This document shows positions 8,885 to 14,354 of a DNA stretch of 14,354 nt, in pieces. Source of the stretch: Coriobacteriia bacterium (GTDB lineage: Bacteria; Actinomycetota; Coriobacteriia; Coriobacteriales; Atopobiaceae); the NCBI GenBank assembly GCA_003150175.1, contig QAKZ01000056.1, positions 1 through 14,354 on the forward strand, read 5' to 3'. The position numbers and the translations under genes were made by a program. Position 1 is the stretch's first letter. Each line of letters begins with the position of its first letter. Below the pieces are notes generated by a model. The model had not been told where the DNA came from. It did not search any database and saw only the letters and a list, made by a program, of their open reading frames with translations.

Positions 8885-10228
8885 ATGCCTATGGATTCGC
8901 CCCTCGGCAAGATCCTCTTCATCACCCTCGGCTGCGCGAAGAACGAGGTCGACACCGACCGCATGCGCGCGCTTCTGCTCGCCGCCGGCTTTGCGGAGGC
9001 CGACGGCGTCGATGACGCCGACGCGGCCATCGTGAACACCTGCTCCTTCCTCGCCTCCGCGACCGAGGAGTCCGTCGAGGCTACCCTCGAGCTCGCCGAG
9101 GGCCGCGCGGAGGGCGTCAGGTCCTGCCCCATCATCATGTGCGGCTGCGTCCCCTCGCGCTACGGCGACGACCTCCCCGAGCAGCTGCCCGAGGTCGCGG
9201 CCTTTGTCAAGGCCGACGACGAGGACGGCATCGTCGGGGTCGTCGCGGATGTCCTCGGCATCTCCGTCGCGGCGCCCGTCCTCGACGCCGGAGCGATGCT
9301 CCGCACCGTCCAGGGCGCCTCCGCTTTCGTGAAGATCTCCGAGGGCTGCGACCGCTTCTGCGCGTTCTGCGCGATCCCTTACATCCGCGGCCGCTACCAC
9401 AGCCGCCCGGCTGACGAGATCGTCGCAGAGGTCTCGGCCCTTATGGAGCAGGGCGTCCGCGAGGTCATTCTCATCGGCCAGGACACCGGCATCTGGGGCT
9501 CCGACTTCGAGGGCGACCAGACCCTCGCCAAGCTGCTCGTTCGCGTGGCCGAGGCCGTCAGGCCCTACTCCGGCTGGGTGAGGGTGCTCTACCTCCAGCC
9601 CGAGGGCATGACCGACGAGCTCATCGCCGCTATCCGCGACACCCCTGAGGTACTTCCCTACATTGATATCCCCATCCAGCACTGCTCCGAGCGCGTGCTC
9701 AAGGCCATGGGCCGCTCCGGCGACCCCGAGCAGCTCCACGCGCTCTTCGCGAGGCTGCGCGACGAGATCCCCGGCATGGTCCTGCGCACCACGGGCATGG
9801 CGGGCTTCCCCGGCGAGACCGACGAGGAGGCCGACGAGCTCTACGACTTCATCGAGGCGGAGGAGTTCGACTACACCTCGGTCTTCGCCTACTCGCAGGA
9901 GGAGGGCACCCGCGCCGCGGCGATGCCCGACCAGGTGGACGAGGACGTCAAGCTCGAGCGCACCCAGCGGCTCATCGACCTCGTGGAGGAGCTGGGCTTC
10001 TCTGCAACGGCCAAGCACGTCGGCGAGCGCGTCAAGGTGATCATCGACGGCGTCGAGGAGACCGATGACGGGGTCGAGCTCATCGGCCACACCTGGTTCC
10101 AGGCCCCCGACTGCGACGGCGCTGTCCACATCCAGAGCGGCGAGGCGGCGGTCGGCGACATCGTGACCGTGGACCTCGTCGACTCCTTCTGCTACGAGAT
10201 GGTCGGCACGATCGTCGAGGAGGCGTAA
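8885..10228 (+). CDS. rimO: Ribosomal protein S12 methylthiotransferase RimO
   Basis: RimO is a radical-SAM enzyme with two 4Fe-4S clusters. It adds a methylthio group to the conserved aspartate of ribosomal protein S12. From ATG 8885 the protein has 447 residues, close to E. coli RimO (441). The N-terminal methylthiotransferase domain carries cluster ligands Cys17 (LGCAKNEVD), Cys53 (NTCSF) and Cys88 (CGCVPSRYG). The radical-SAM motif CDRFCAFC gives Cys155, Cys159 and Cys162. A TRAM domain fills the last 70 or so residues (QAPDCDGAVHI). LGCAKN and the TRAM motif favour RimO over the tRNA-modifying MiaB. The frame stays open upstream to 8729, but that part overlaps yajQ and does not resemble the family. 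TAGGA at 8872-8876, overlapping the yajQ stop, is the likely weak ribosome binding site. Confidence 0.95.
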   Translation: MPMDSPLGKILFITLGCAKNEVDTDRMRALLLAAGFAEADGVDDADAAIVNTCSFLASATEESVEATLELAEGRAEGVRSCPIIMCGCVPSRYGDDLPEQLPEVAAFVKADDEDGIVGVVADVLGISVAAPVLDAGAMLRTVQGASAFVKISEGCDRFCAFCAIPYIRGRYHSRPADEIVAEVSALMEQGVREVILIGQDTGIWGSDFEGDQTLAKLLVRVAEAVRPYSGWVRVLYLQPEGMTDELIAAIRDTPEVLPYIDIPIQHCSERVLKAMGRSGDPEQLHALFARLRDEIPGMVLRTTGMAGFPGETDEEADELYDFIEAEEFDYTSVFAYSQEEGTRAAAMPDQVDEDVKLERTQRLIDLVEELGFSATAKHVGERVKVIIDGVEETDDGVELIGHTWFQAPDCDGAVHIQSGEAAVGDIVTVDLVDSFCYEMVGTIVEEA

Positions 10229-10234
10229 GGACCC

Positions 10235-10855
10235 ATGGGCTCAAAGAAGGCAGGGAAGGCCACCGGTGGCCTTTGGACTCCGGCCAACATCGTGACCACC
10301 GTCCGCGTCGTCCTCGTGCCGCTGTGGCTCCTCGTGGCCGAGCTCCTGTGCCCGGCCGGGCTCAACGGGGCCACGATCGACGCCGGCATGCTTGCGGCGT
10401 TCGTGTTCTTTGTGATCCTCTCGCTCACGGACAAGCTCGACGGCTACCTCGCGCGCAGCAGGGGAGAAGTGACCACCTTCGGCAAGTTCCTCGACCCTAT
10501 CGCAGACAAGCTCGTGGTCATCGTCGCCCTGTGCTTCCTGCTCGAGCACGGGATGGCGAGCTCGTGGGTGCTCCTGGTCATCGTCGCCCGCGAGTTCCTC
10601 GTGAGCGGCCTTCGCATGGTCATCGCCTCCAAGGGCGTCGTCGTCGCGGCAAGCAACCTCGGCAAGTGGAAGACCGCCACGACGATGGTATCGATCTCGG
10701 GGCTGCTGCTTTGCATGGCGCTGCCCGCGGGGCAGGCCCTCGACGTCCTTAACCTCATCTCGCAGGTGCTCCTGTTCGCCGCGGTCGTGCTCACCGCATG
10801 TTCCGGCGTCGATTACTTCCTCAAGGGCTGGAAATACCTCGTGGAGGCCGACTGA
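10235..10855 (+). CDS. pgsA: CDP-diacylglycerol-glycerol-3-phosphate phosphatidyltransferase
   Basis: This integral membrane enzyme makes phosphatidylglycerol phosphate from CDP-diacylglycerol and glycerol 3-phosphate, the committed step to phosphatidylglycerol and cardiolipin. The protein has 206 residues. The full CDP-alcohol phosphotransferase signature is present: Asp66, Asp69-Gly70, Ala73-Arg74, Gly83, Asp87 and Asp91. Several hydrophobic helices flank it. The substrate assignment follows from the N-terminal WTPANIVTTVRVVLVP, typical of PgsA, and from its position beside cinA and recA, where pgsA lies in B. subtilis. GAGGAGG at 10217-10223, inside the end of rimO, is 11 bases from the start. 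The gap to rimO is six bases and to cinA one base, so translation is probably coupled. Another member of the family (for example a phosphatidylinositol phosphate synthase) is less likely. Confidence 0.93.
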   Translation: MGSKKAGKATGGLWTPANIVTTVRVVLVPLWLLVAELLCPAGLNGATIDAGMLAAFVFFVILSLTDKLDGYLARSRGEVTTFGKFLDPIADKLVVIVALCFLLEHGMASSWVLLVIVAREFLVSGLRMVIASKGVVVAASNLGKWKTATTMVSISGLLLCMALPAGQALDVLNLISQVLLFAAVVLTACSGVDYFLKGWKYLVEAD

Positions 10856-10856
10856 C

Positions 10857-11375
10857 ATGGCATGCGACCGCGCGATCCTGGAACAGGACGATGAGCTCTA
10901 CGAGGCTGCGGCGAGGCTGGTCTTAAGGGCGACTGAGCTGAGGCTCACCGTCGGTACCGCGGAGTCCTGCACGGGAGGCCTAGTGAGCGGTTGCCTCACG
11001 GCGGTGCCGGGCTCCTCGGCGGTCGTGCGCGGCGGCGTCGTGAGCTACGCCATCCCCGTGAAGCACGAGGTCCTCGGGGTTCCCTACGAGGGAATCCTCG
11101 GGGTGCCGCAGATCGGCGCGGTGTCCTCCGAGTGCGCCAAGGCAATGGCCGAGGGCGCACGGAGGGTGCTCAGCTGCGACGTCGCGGTCTCGACCACGGG
11201 CATCGCGGGCCCCGGCGGTGCCGAGCCCGGAAAGCCCGTCGGAACCGTGTGGATGGCCGTAGCGACGGCTGATGGCACGAAGTCGTGGCTTCACTGCTTC
11301 GAGGGCGACCGAGCCGACGTGCGGCGCCTCGCCTGCAGGGCCGCCATCGGGCATCTTCTTGAATCTCTTGTGTAA
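10857..11375 (+). CDS. cinA: CinA C-terminal domain protein (PncC-type NMN deamidase)
   Basis: The 172-residue protein consists only of the CinA C-terminal domain, known in E. coli PncC as a nicotinamide mononucleotide deamidase that recycles NMN to nicotinate mononucleotide for NAD synthesis. Visible motifs are AESCTGG (Ser37 as the likely nucleophile), PGSSAVVRGGVVSYA, TGIAGPGG and PVGTVWMA. The N-terminal molybdopterin-binding-like domain of long CinA proteins such as that of B. subtilis is absent. The start is one base after the pgsA stop, with GGAGG at 10843-10847 nine bases upstream. Its position before recA is the usual one for cinA, which gave rise to the competence-induced name. Nothing here shows a role in competence. 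Confidence 0.92.
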   Translation: MACDRAILEQDDELYEAAARLVLRATELRLTVGTAESCTGGLVSGCLTAVPGSSAVVRGGVVSYAIPVKHEVLGVPYEGILGVPQIGAVSSECAKAMAEGARRVLSCDVAVSTTGIAGPGGAEPGKPVGTVWMAVATADGTKSWLHCFEGDRADVRRLACRAAIGHLLESLV

Positions 11376-11382
11376 ATCGGCG

Positions 11383-11451
11383 GGGAAGCGAAGTCTGACC
11401 TTAGCTTCCCTGAGCAGATAATCGCCCCTGATGGCCCTGTTGGCAGGGGCG
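11383..11451 (+). other. Two hairpins after cinA, possible weak terminator
   Basis: GGGAAGC (11383-11389) pairs with GCTTCCC (11404-11410). A further AAG/CTT pairing inside is separated from it by one mismatch. CGCCCCTG (11423-11430) pairs with CAGGGGCG (11444-11451) around a 13-base loop. Neither has a T-run directly after it, so intrinsic termination is doubtful. They may be 3'-end structures or Rho-associated. Confidence 0.45.
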
Positions 11452-11552
11452 GATTCGTGCCGCGAGTCTTTTAAGGAAGGTTCCCGGCAGATACGCGGCA
11501 GTCATTGGACAGATTGCCGCAAGGCGCCTTTGGTAGATTTCCCTCATGTTCG

Positions 11553-11581
11553 TTGACCAAGAACGGCTGTTCGATTAGTAT
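11553..11581 (+). promoter_or_regulatory. recA promoter
   Basis: TTGACC (11553-11558) and TAGTAT (11576-11581) are separated by exactly 17 bases and match the vegetative sigma consensus at 5 of 6 and 4 of 6 positions. The expected start of transcription is near 11588, giving a leader of about 25 bases with AGGGAG (11601-11606) before the recA ATG. Confidence 0.85.
11561..11572. promoter_or_regulatory. LexA (SOS) box in the recA promoter
   Basis: GAACGGCTGTTC at 11561-11572 is a perfect GAAC-N4-GTTC palindrome, the core of the Gram-positive LexA operator. It lies between the -35 and -10 hexamers, so bound LexA would block RNA polymerase. A further half-site GTTCG lies at 11548-11552. Confidence 0.85.
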
Positions 11582-11611
11582 TGGCTTCGTCGAATCAAAG
11601 AGGGAGTTCAC

Positions 11612-12736
11612 ATGGCAAAGGCTAAGAGCGCCATCGTTAAGGAAATCAAGCCCCGGACCACCGGCGAGGAGCGCGACAAGGCGATCGCCGACACCACGGC
11701 TGAGATCATAAAGAAGTTCGGCAAGGGCTCGATCATGAAGTACGGCGACGACGGCCCGAACTACGAGGTCGAGGCCATTCCCACCGGCTCCATCGCGCTC
11801 GACAACGCCCTCGGCATCGGCGGCATCCCCCGCGGCCGCATCGTCGAGATCTACGGCCCCGAGTCCTCCGGCAAGACCACCCTCTCGCTCGAGATCCTCG
11901 CAGAGGCCCAGGCGCTCGGCGGCGTCGTCGCGTTCATCGACGCCGAACACGCCCTCGACCCCGGCTACGCCGCCCGCATCGGCGTGGACATCGACGAGGT
12001 GCTCATCTCGCAGCCCGACACCGGCGAGCAGGCGCTCGAGATCTGCGACATGCTCGTGCGCTCAGGCGCCATCGACGTCGTCGTAATTGACTCCGTCGCG
12101 GCCCTCACCCCCCGCGCCGAGATCGAGGGAGAGATCGGCGACTCCACGGTCGGCCTCCAGGCCCGCCTCATGAGCCAGGCCCTCCGCAAACTCGCGGGCT
12201 CTCTCTCCAAGTCCAACACCACCTGTATCTTCATCAACCAGCTCCGCGAGAAGATCGGCGTCATGTTCGGCAACCCCGAGACCACTCCTGGCGGCCGCGC
12301 CCTCAAGTTCTTCTCGTCCGTGCGCCTTGACATCCGCAGGATCGACACCCATAAGGACTCGCACGGCAACGCGATCGGCAACCGCGTGCGCGTCAAGGTC
12401 GTGAAGAACAAGGTGGCGCCGCCCTTCAAGCAGTGCGAGTTCGACATCATGTACGGGGAGGGCATCTCCAAGGAGGGCTCGATCCTCGACATGGGCGTCG
12501 ACTACAAGATCATCGATAAATCCGGTTCCTGGTTCTCCTACGGCGACGAGCGCCTCGGCCAGGGCCGGGAGGCCGCAAAGCACTTCCTCGCCGAGAACCC
12601 CGACCTGCGCGACGAGCTCGAGCACAAGATCCGCGTCGCCTGTGGCCTTGAGCTCGGCGACGAGCGCGTCGGCGAGCCCGTGCCGGGCGTCGATCTCGAC
12701 CTCGACGGCTCCACTCACCTCACGAGCGGCGAGTAA
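11612..12736 (+). CDS. recA: Recombinase RecA
   Basis: RecA forms ATP-bound filaments on single-stranded DNA, carries out strand exchange and triggers LexA self-cleavage. The protein has 374 residues, somewhat longer than E. coli RecA (352). An N-terminal helix begins near residue 20. Walker A is GPESSGKT at 82-89. The DAEHALDP stretch and the Walker B stretch [10 protein letters not shown] are present, as are the DNA-binding loop regions ([20 protein letters not shown], and around [20 protein letters not shown]). The C-terminus is acidic, as usual. No intein interrupts it, unlike some mycobacterial recA genes. It is driven by its own promoter with a LexA box. Its TAA stop shares a base with the recX start. 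Confidence 0.98.
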   Translation: MAKAKSAIVKEIKPRTTGEERDKAIADTTAEIIKKFGKGSIMKYGDDGPNYEVEAIPTGSIALDNALGIGGIPRGRIVEIYGPESSGKTTLSLEILAEAQALGGVVAFIDAEHALDPGYAARIGVDIDEVLISQPDTGEQALEICDMLVRSGAIDVVVIDSVAALTPRAEIEGEIGDSTVGLQARLMSQALRKLAGSLSKSNTTCIFINQLREKIGVMFGNPETTPGGRALKFFSSVRLDIRRIDTHKDSHGNAIGNRVRVKVVKNKVAPPFKQCEFDIMYGEGISKEGSILDMGVDYKIIDKSGSWFSYGDERLGQGREAAKHFLAENPDLRDELEHKIRVACGLELGDERVGEPVPGVDLDLDGSTHLTSGE

Positions 12737-13413
12737 TGCCCGCATTCGAGTCCGAAGGCTGCGTCAGCTGGGACGTCGTCCTGCCCGACCGCGACGCCCC
12801 GCGCTACGGCTGGCGCCCGCTCAAGGCGAAGGTCATGCTGGAGACCTGTGACGGCGAGGAGACCTGGTCTGTTCCTGTGGCAGTGGGACGCAAGCTCGCC
12901 TCCCTCAGGAAGTCCCGGGGAGGCGAGCTCGGCTCTCGCGCAGAGCTCGCCTACGAGGTGCGCAAGGCCTCTAAGGCGGCGGGCAGGCGCCGGCTGGAGT
13001 CTCTCCTCAACAAACGAGACTATTCCTCCGCCGAGCTTAAAGAAAAGCTCGCCTCCGACGGCTACTCGATCGAGACCACCGATGCGCTCATCGCCGCCGC
13101 CGTCTCCGGCGGGGCCGTGAACGACGCGCGCTTCGCCGACGTCTTCATCCGCTCGAAGATCTACGCCGGGTGGGGGAGGCAGAAGATCGAGCGTGAGCTC
13201 TCGCGCAAGGGCGTCGAGGCGGAGTCAATCCCCGGTTGGCCCGAGGAGTACTTCGAGGAGGGCTCCGAGCTCGAGCGCGCCCGCGAGCTCGCCTCCAGGC
13301 GCCGCCCGACCGGGAAGAACGACTTCCAGAAGACCGTGAGGTACCTCTGCAACAAGGGCTTCTCGATGAATATCGCAATCGATGCCGCGAAGTCCGCGCT
13401 CGACCAGTCGTAG
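12736..13413 (+). CDS. recX: Regulatory protein RecX
   Basis: RecX binds RecA filaments and limits their growth and activity. The C-terminal two thirds show RecX three-helix repeats: RRLESLLNKRDYSSAELKEK with AVNDARFADVFIRSKI, then GWGRQKIERELSRKGVE and a last repeat with DFQKTVRYLCNKGFS. The 225-residue length is longer than the E. coli (166) and mycobacterial (about 174) proteins because of about 80 residues at the N-terminus rich in Trp, Val and charged residues. B. subtilis RecX is also long. ATG 12736 overlaps the recA stop in TAATG, with only a weak purine run upstream, so translation probably depends on ribosomes ending recA. This coupling should keep RecX below RecA and place it under the same SOS control. 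Confidence 0.92.
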   Translation: MPAFESEGCVSWDVVLPDRDAPRYGWRPLKAKVMLETCDGEETWSVPVAVGRKLASLRKSRGGELGSRAELAYEVRKASKAAGRRRLESLLNKRDYSSAELKEKLASDGYSIETTDALIAAAVSGGAVNDARFADVFIRSKIYAGWGRQKIERELSRKGVEAESIPGWPEEYFEEGSELERARELASRRRPTGKNDFQKTVRYLCNKGFSMNIAIDAAKSALDQS

Positions 13414-13444
13414 CCGCCGCGCTACCTTTCGCCTTACGTTTGTT
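13410..13444 (+). terminator. Weak terminator candidate after recX
   Basis: GTAGC (13410-13414) pairs with GCTAC (13421-13425), overlapping the recX stop. It is followed by the T-rich but interrupted stretch CTTTCGCCTTACGTTTGTTT. Five base pairs make a poor terminator, and the T-rich stretch also leads into the next promoter. Confidence 0.3.
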
Positions 13445-13473
13445 TGACAATTATGGTCGGCTGGTCATAGGAT
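13444..13473 (+). promoter_or_regulatory. rny promoter
   Basis: A perfect -35 TTGACA (13444-13449) is followed after 18 bases by TAGGAT (13468-13473), a 4 of 6 match to the -10 consensus. The predicted start of transcription is near 13480, about 183 bases before the rny ATG. Confidence 0.75.
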
Positions 13474-13479
13474 AGGAGA

Positions 13480-13662
13480 GCCGTTAAAGGGCATTCTTCT
13501 GCCGGCGTGGCCGGCTGACCATATTCTGTATCTACGGTTTGCTTCTACAGGGACATAGCGCAGACGAGGGACGACGATTGCACCTCTGATGGCGGAGCTT
13601 CGGGATTCATGCCCGGGCTTCTTTATTTCGTTGAATAGATTTTTGCTATCTGAGGAGCACGT
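13480..13662 (+). promoter_or_regulatory. Long structured 5' leader of rny
   Basis: Between the predicted transcript start and the rny ATG lies a 183-base stretch without a plausible gene. It holds GCCGGC/GCCGGC around a GTG loop (13501-13515) and CTGTA/TACAG (13526-13550). Next comes a terminator-like hairpin CGGG-ATTCATG-CCCG (13601-13615), extended by G-T pairs and followed by a T-rich run to 13628. The bases GGGCAT (13489-13494) could pair with ATGCCC (13609-13614) and so open the last hairpin. I recognise no known riboswitch class or T-box. Confidence 0.45.
13652..13657 (+). promoter_or_regulatory. rny ribosome binding site
   Basis: GAGGAG at 13652-13657 lies five bases before ATG 13663 and fixes that start, in agreement with the short hydrophobic N-terminus expected of RNase Y. 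Confidence 0.8.
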
Positions 13663-14354
13663 ATGGAAATCGTCATTGGCATTATTTGCCTTGTGGTGGG
13701 CGCCGCGGTCGCGTATGCGGTCCTTGCCGGTCAGTCCAATTCCAAGGTCAAGACCGCCCAGGCCCAGGTCGAGAACGCCCAGGCCGAGGCCGACCGCATC
13801 CGCACCGAGGCCTCCCGTCAGGCCGAGAACGCAAAGAAGGAGGCTGTCCTCGAGGCCAAGGAGCAGGTCCTGGCCATCAAGCAGGCCTCCGAGGCGGAGG
13901 AGAAGAAGCGCAAGGGCGAGCTCCAGAACATGGAGAGCCGCATCATGCAGCGCGAGGAGTCCCTCGATCGCCGCAACGACGTCCTCGACCGTCGCGACCA
14001 CCAGCTCTCCAGCCTCCAGGGCCAGCTCGACAAGCGCAAGGTCGACCTCGACGCCCTCGAGGCCAAGCGCATCTCCGAGCTCGAGCGCATCGCCGGCCTC
14101 TCCAGCGACGAGGCCCACACCGAGCTCCTCGACCGCGTACGCGCCGAGTCCGTCCGCGAGGAGGCCCAGATCCTGCGCGAGAGCGAGCAGAACGTCCGCG
14201 CCCAGGCCGACAAGACCGCCCGCGAGATCATCTCGACCGCCATTCAGCGCTGCGCCGCCGACCAGGCCGGCGAGATCACGGTGACCTCCGTCCACATCCC
14301 CTCCGACGACCTCAAGGGCCGCATCATCGGCCGCGAGGGGCGCAACATCCGCAC
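13663..14354 (+). CDS. rny: Ribonuclease Y, 3' partial
   Basis: RNase Y is a membrane-anchored endoribonuclease that starts mRNA decay in B. subtilis and its relatives. About 230 residues are visible before the window ends. An N-terminal membrane anchor (MEIVIGIICLVVGAAVAYAV) comes first. A long, highly charged coiled coil rich in Glu, Lys, Arg and Ala follows to about residue 180. Then comes the beginning of the KH domain, ending with KGRIIGREGRNIRT and its GxxG-type loop GREG. The catalytic HD domain lies beyond the right edge. Anchor, coiled coil and KH together exclude other coiled-coil proteins. The gene stands near recA, as in B. subtilis, but has its own promoter and leader. Confidence 0.96.
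   Translation, partial: MEIVIGIICLVVGAAVAYAVLAGQSNSKVKTAQAQVENAQAEADRIRTEASRQAENAKKEAVLEAKEQVLAIKQASEAEEKKRKGELQNMESRIMQREESLDRRNDVLDRRDHQLSSLQGQLDKRKVDLDALEAKRISELERIAGLSSDEAHTELLDRVRAESVREEAQILRESEQNVRAQADKTAREIISTAIQRCAADQAGEITVTSVHIPSDDLKGRIIGREGRNIR

Noticed and set aside
8861..10129. Open frame of 422 codons on the minus strand, opposite rimO
   Set aside because: Lies opposite a well-supported rimO and has the same low-complexity composition as the other shadows.
13480..13662. rny leader as a known riboswitch or T-box
   Set aside because: No T-box AGGGTGG-type motif and no recognisable conserved core of a riboswitch class could be seen, so only an unassigned leader is claimed.

Overview
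The window is a 14.4-kb stretch of housekeeping genes, all on the + strand, from a high-GC Gram-positive bacterium. Gene order, the very GC-rich third codon positions and the combination of RNase J, RNase Y and PNPase point to an actinobacterium of class Coriobacteriia, most likely near Collinsella/Olsenella. That placement is inferred from content and order, not from a database search.

Layout: the 3' part of pnp (5' end outside the window) closes with a perfect hairpin and then a strong intrinsic terminator. A 210-base gap leads to rnj (RNase J), ftsK and a rodZ-like membrane helix-turn-helix gene, packed 3-6 bases apart. A second GC-rich hairpin terminator follows rodZ. Then come yajQ, rimO, pgsA and a short cinA (pncC-type), again spaced by 1-10 bases. 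A 236-base gap with a well-formed promoter and a LexA box introduces recA, whose stop codon overlaps the start of recX (TAATG). A 249-base gap with a TTGACA promoter and a long leader precedes rny (RNase Y), which runs off the right edge.

How the genes fit together: pnp, rnj and rny encode three enzymes of the RNA-decay machinery found in bacteria of the B. subtilis type. ftsK, recA and recX handle chromosome segregation and repair. rodZ and pgsA serve the cell envelope. rimO modifies ribosomal protein S12, yajQ is a small nucleotide/RNA-binding protein and cinA is an NMN-deamidase type enzyme. The order ftsK/spoIIIE - rodZ - pgsA - cinA - recA - rny matches the well-known B. subtilis neighbourhood, and ftsK - pgsA - recA - recX is shared with mycobacteria, so this is an old conserved block rather than an accessory island.

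I found no mobile element, CRISPR array, tRNA, rRNA or defence system, and no convincing undescribed multi-gene system. The points worth a second look are non-coding: the perfect palindrome after pnp, the terminator that leaves almost no promoter space before yajQ, the SOS operator inside the recA promoter and the structured rny leader. The unusually long RodZ-like protein is also worth attention.
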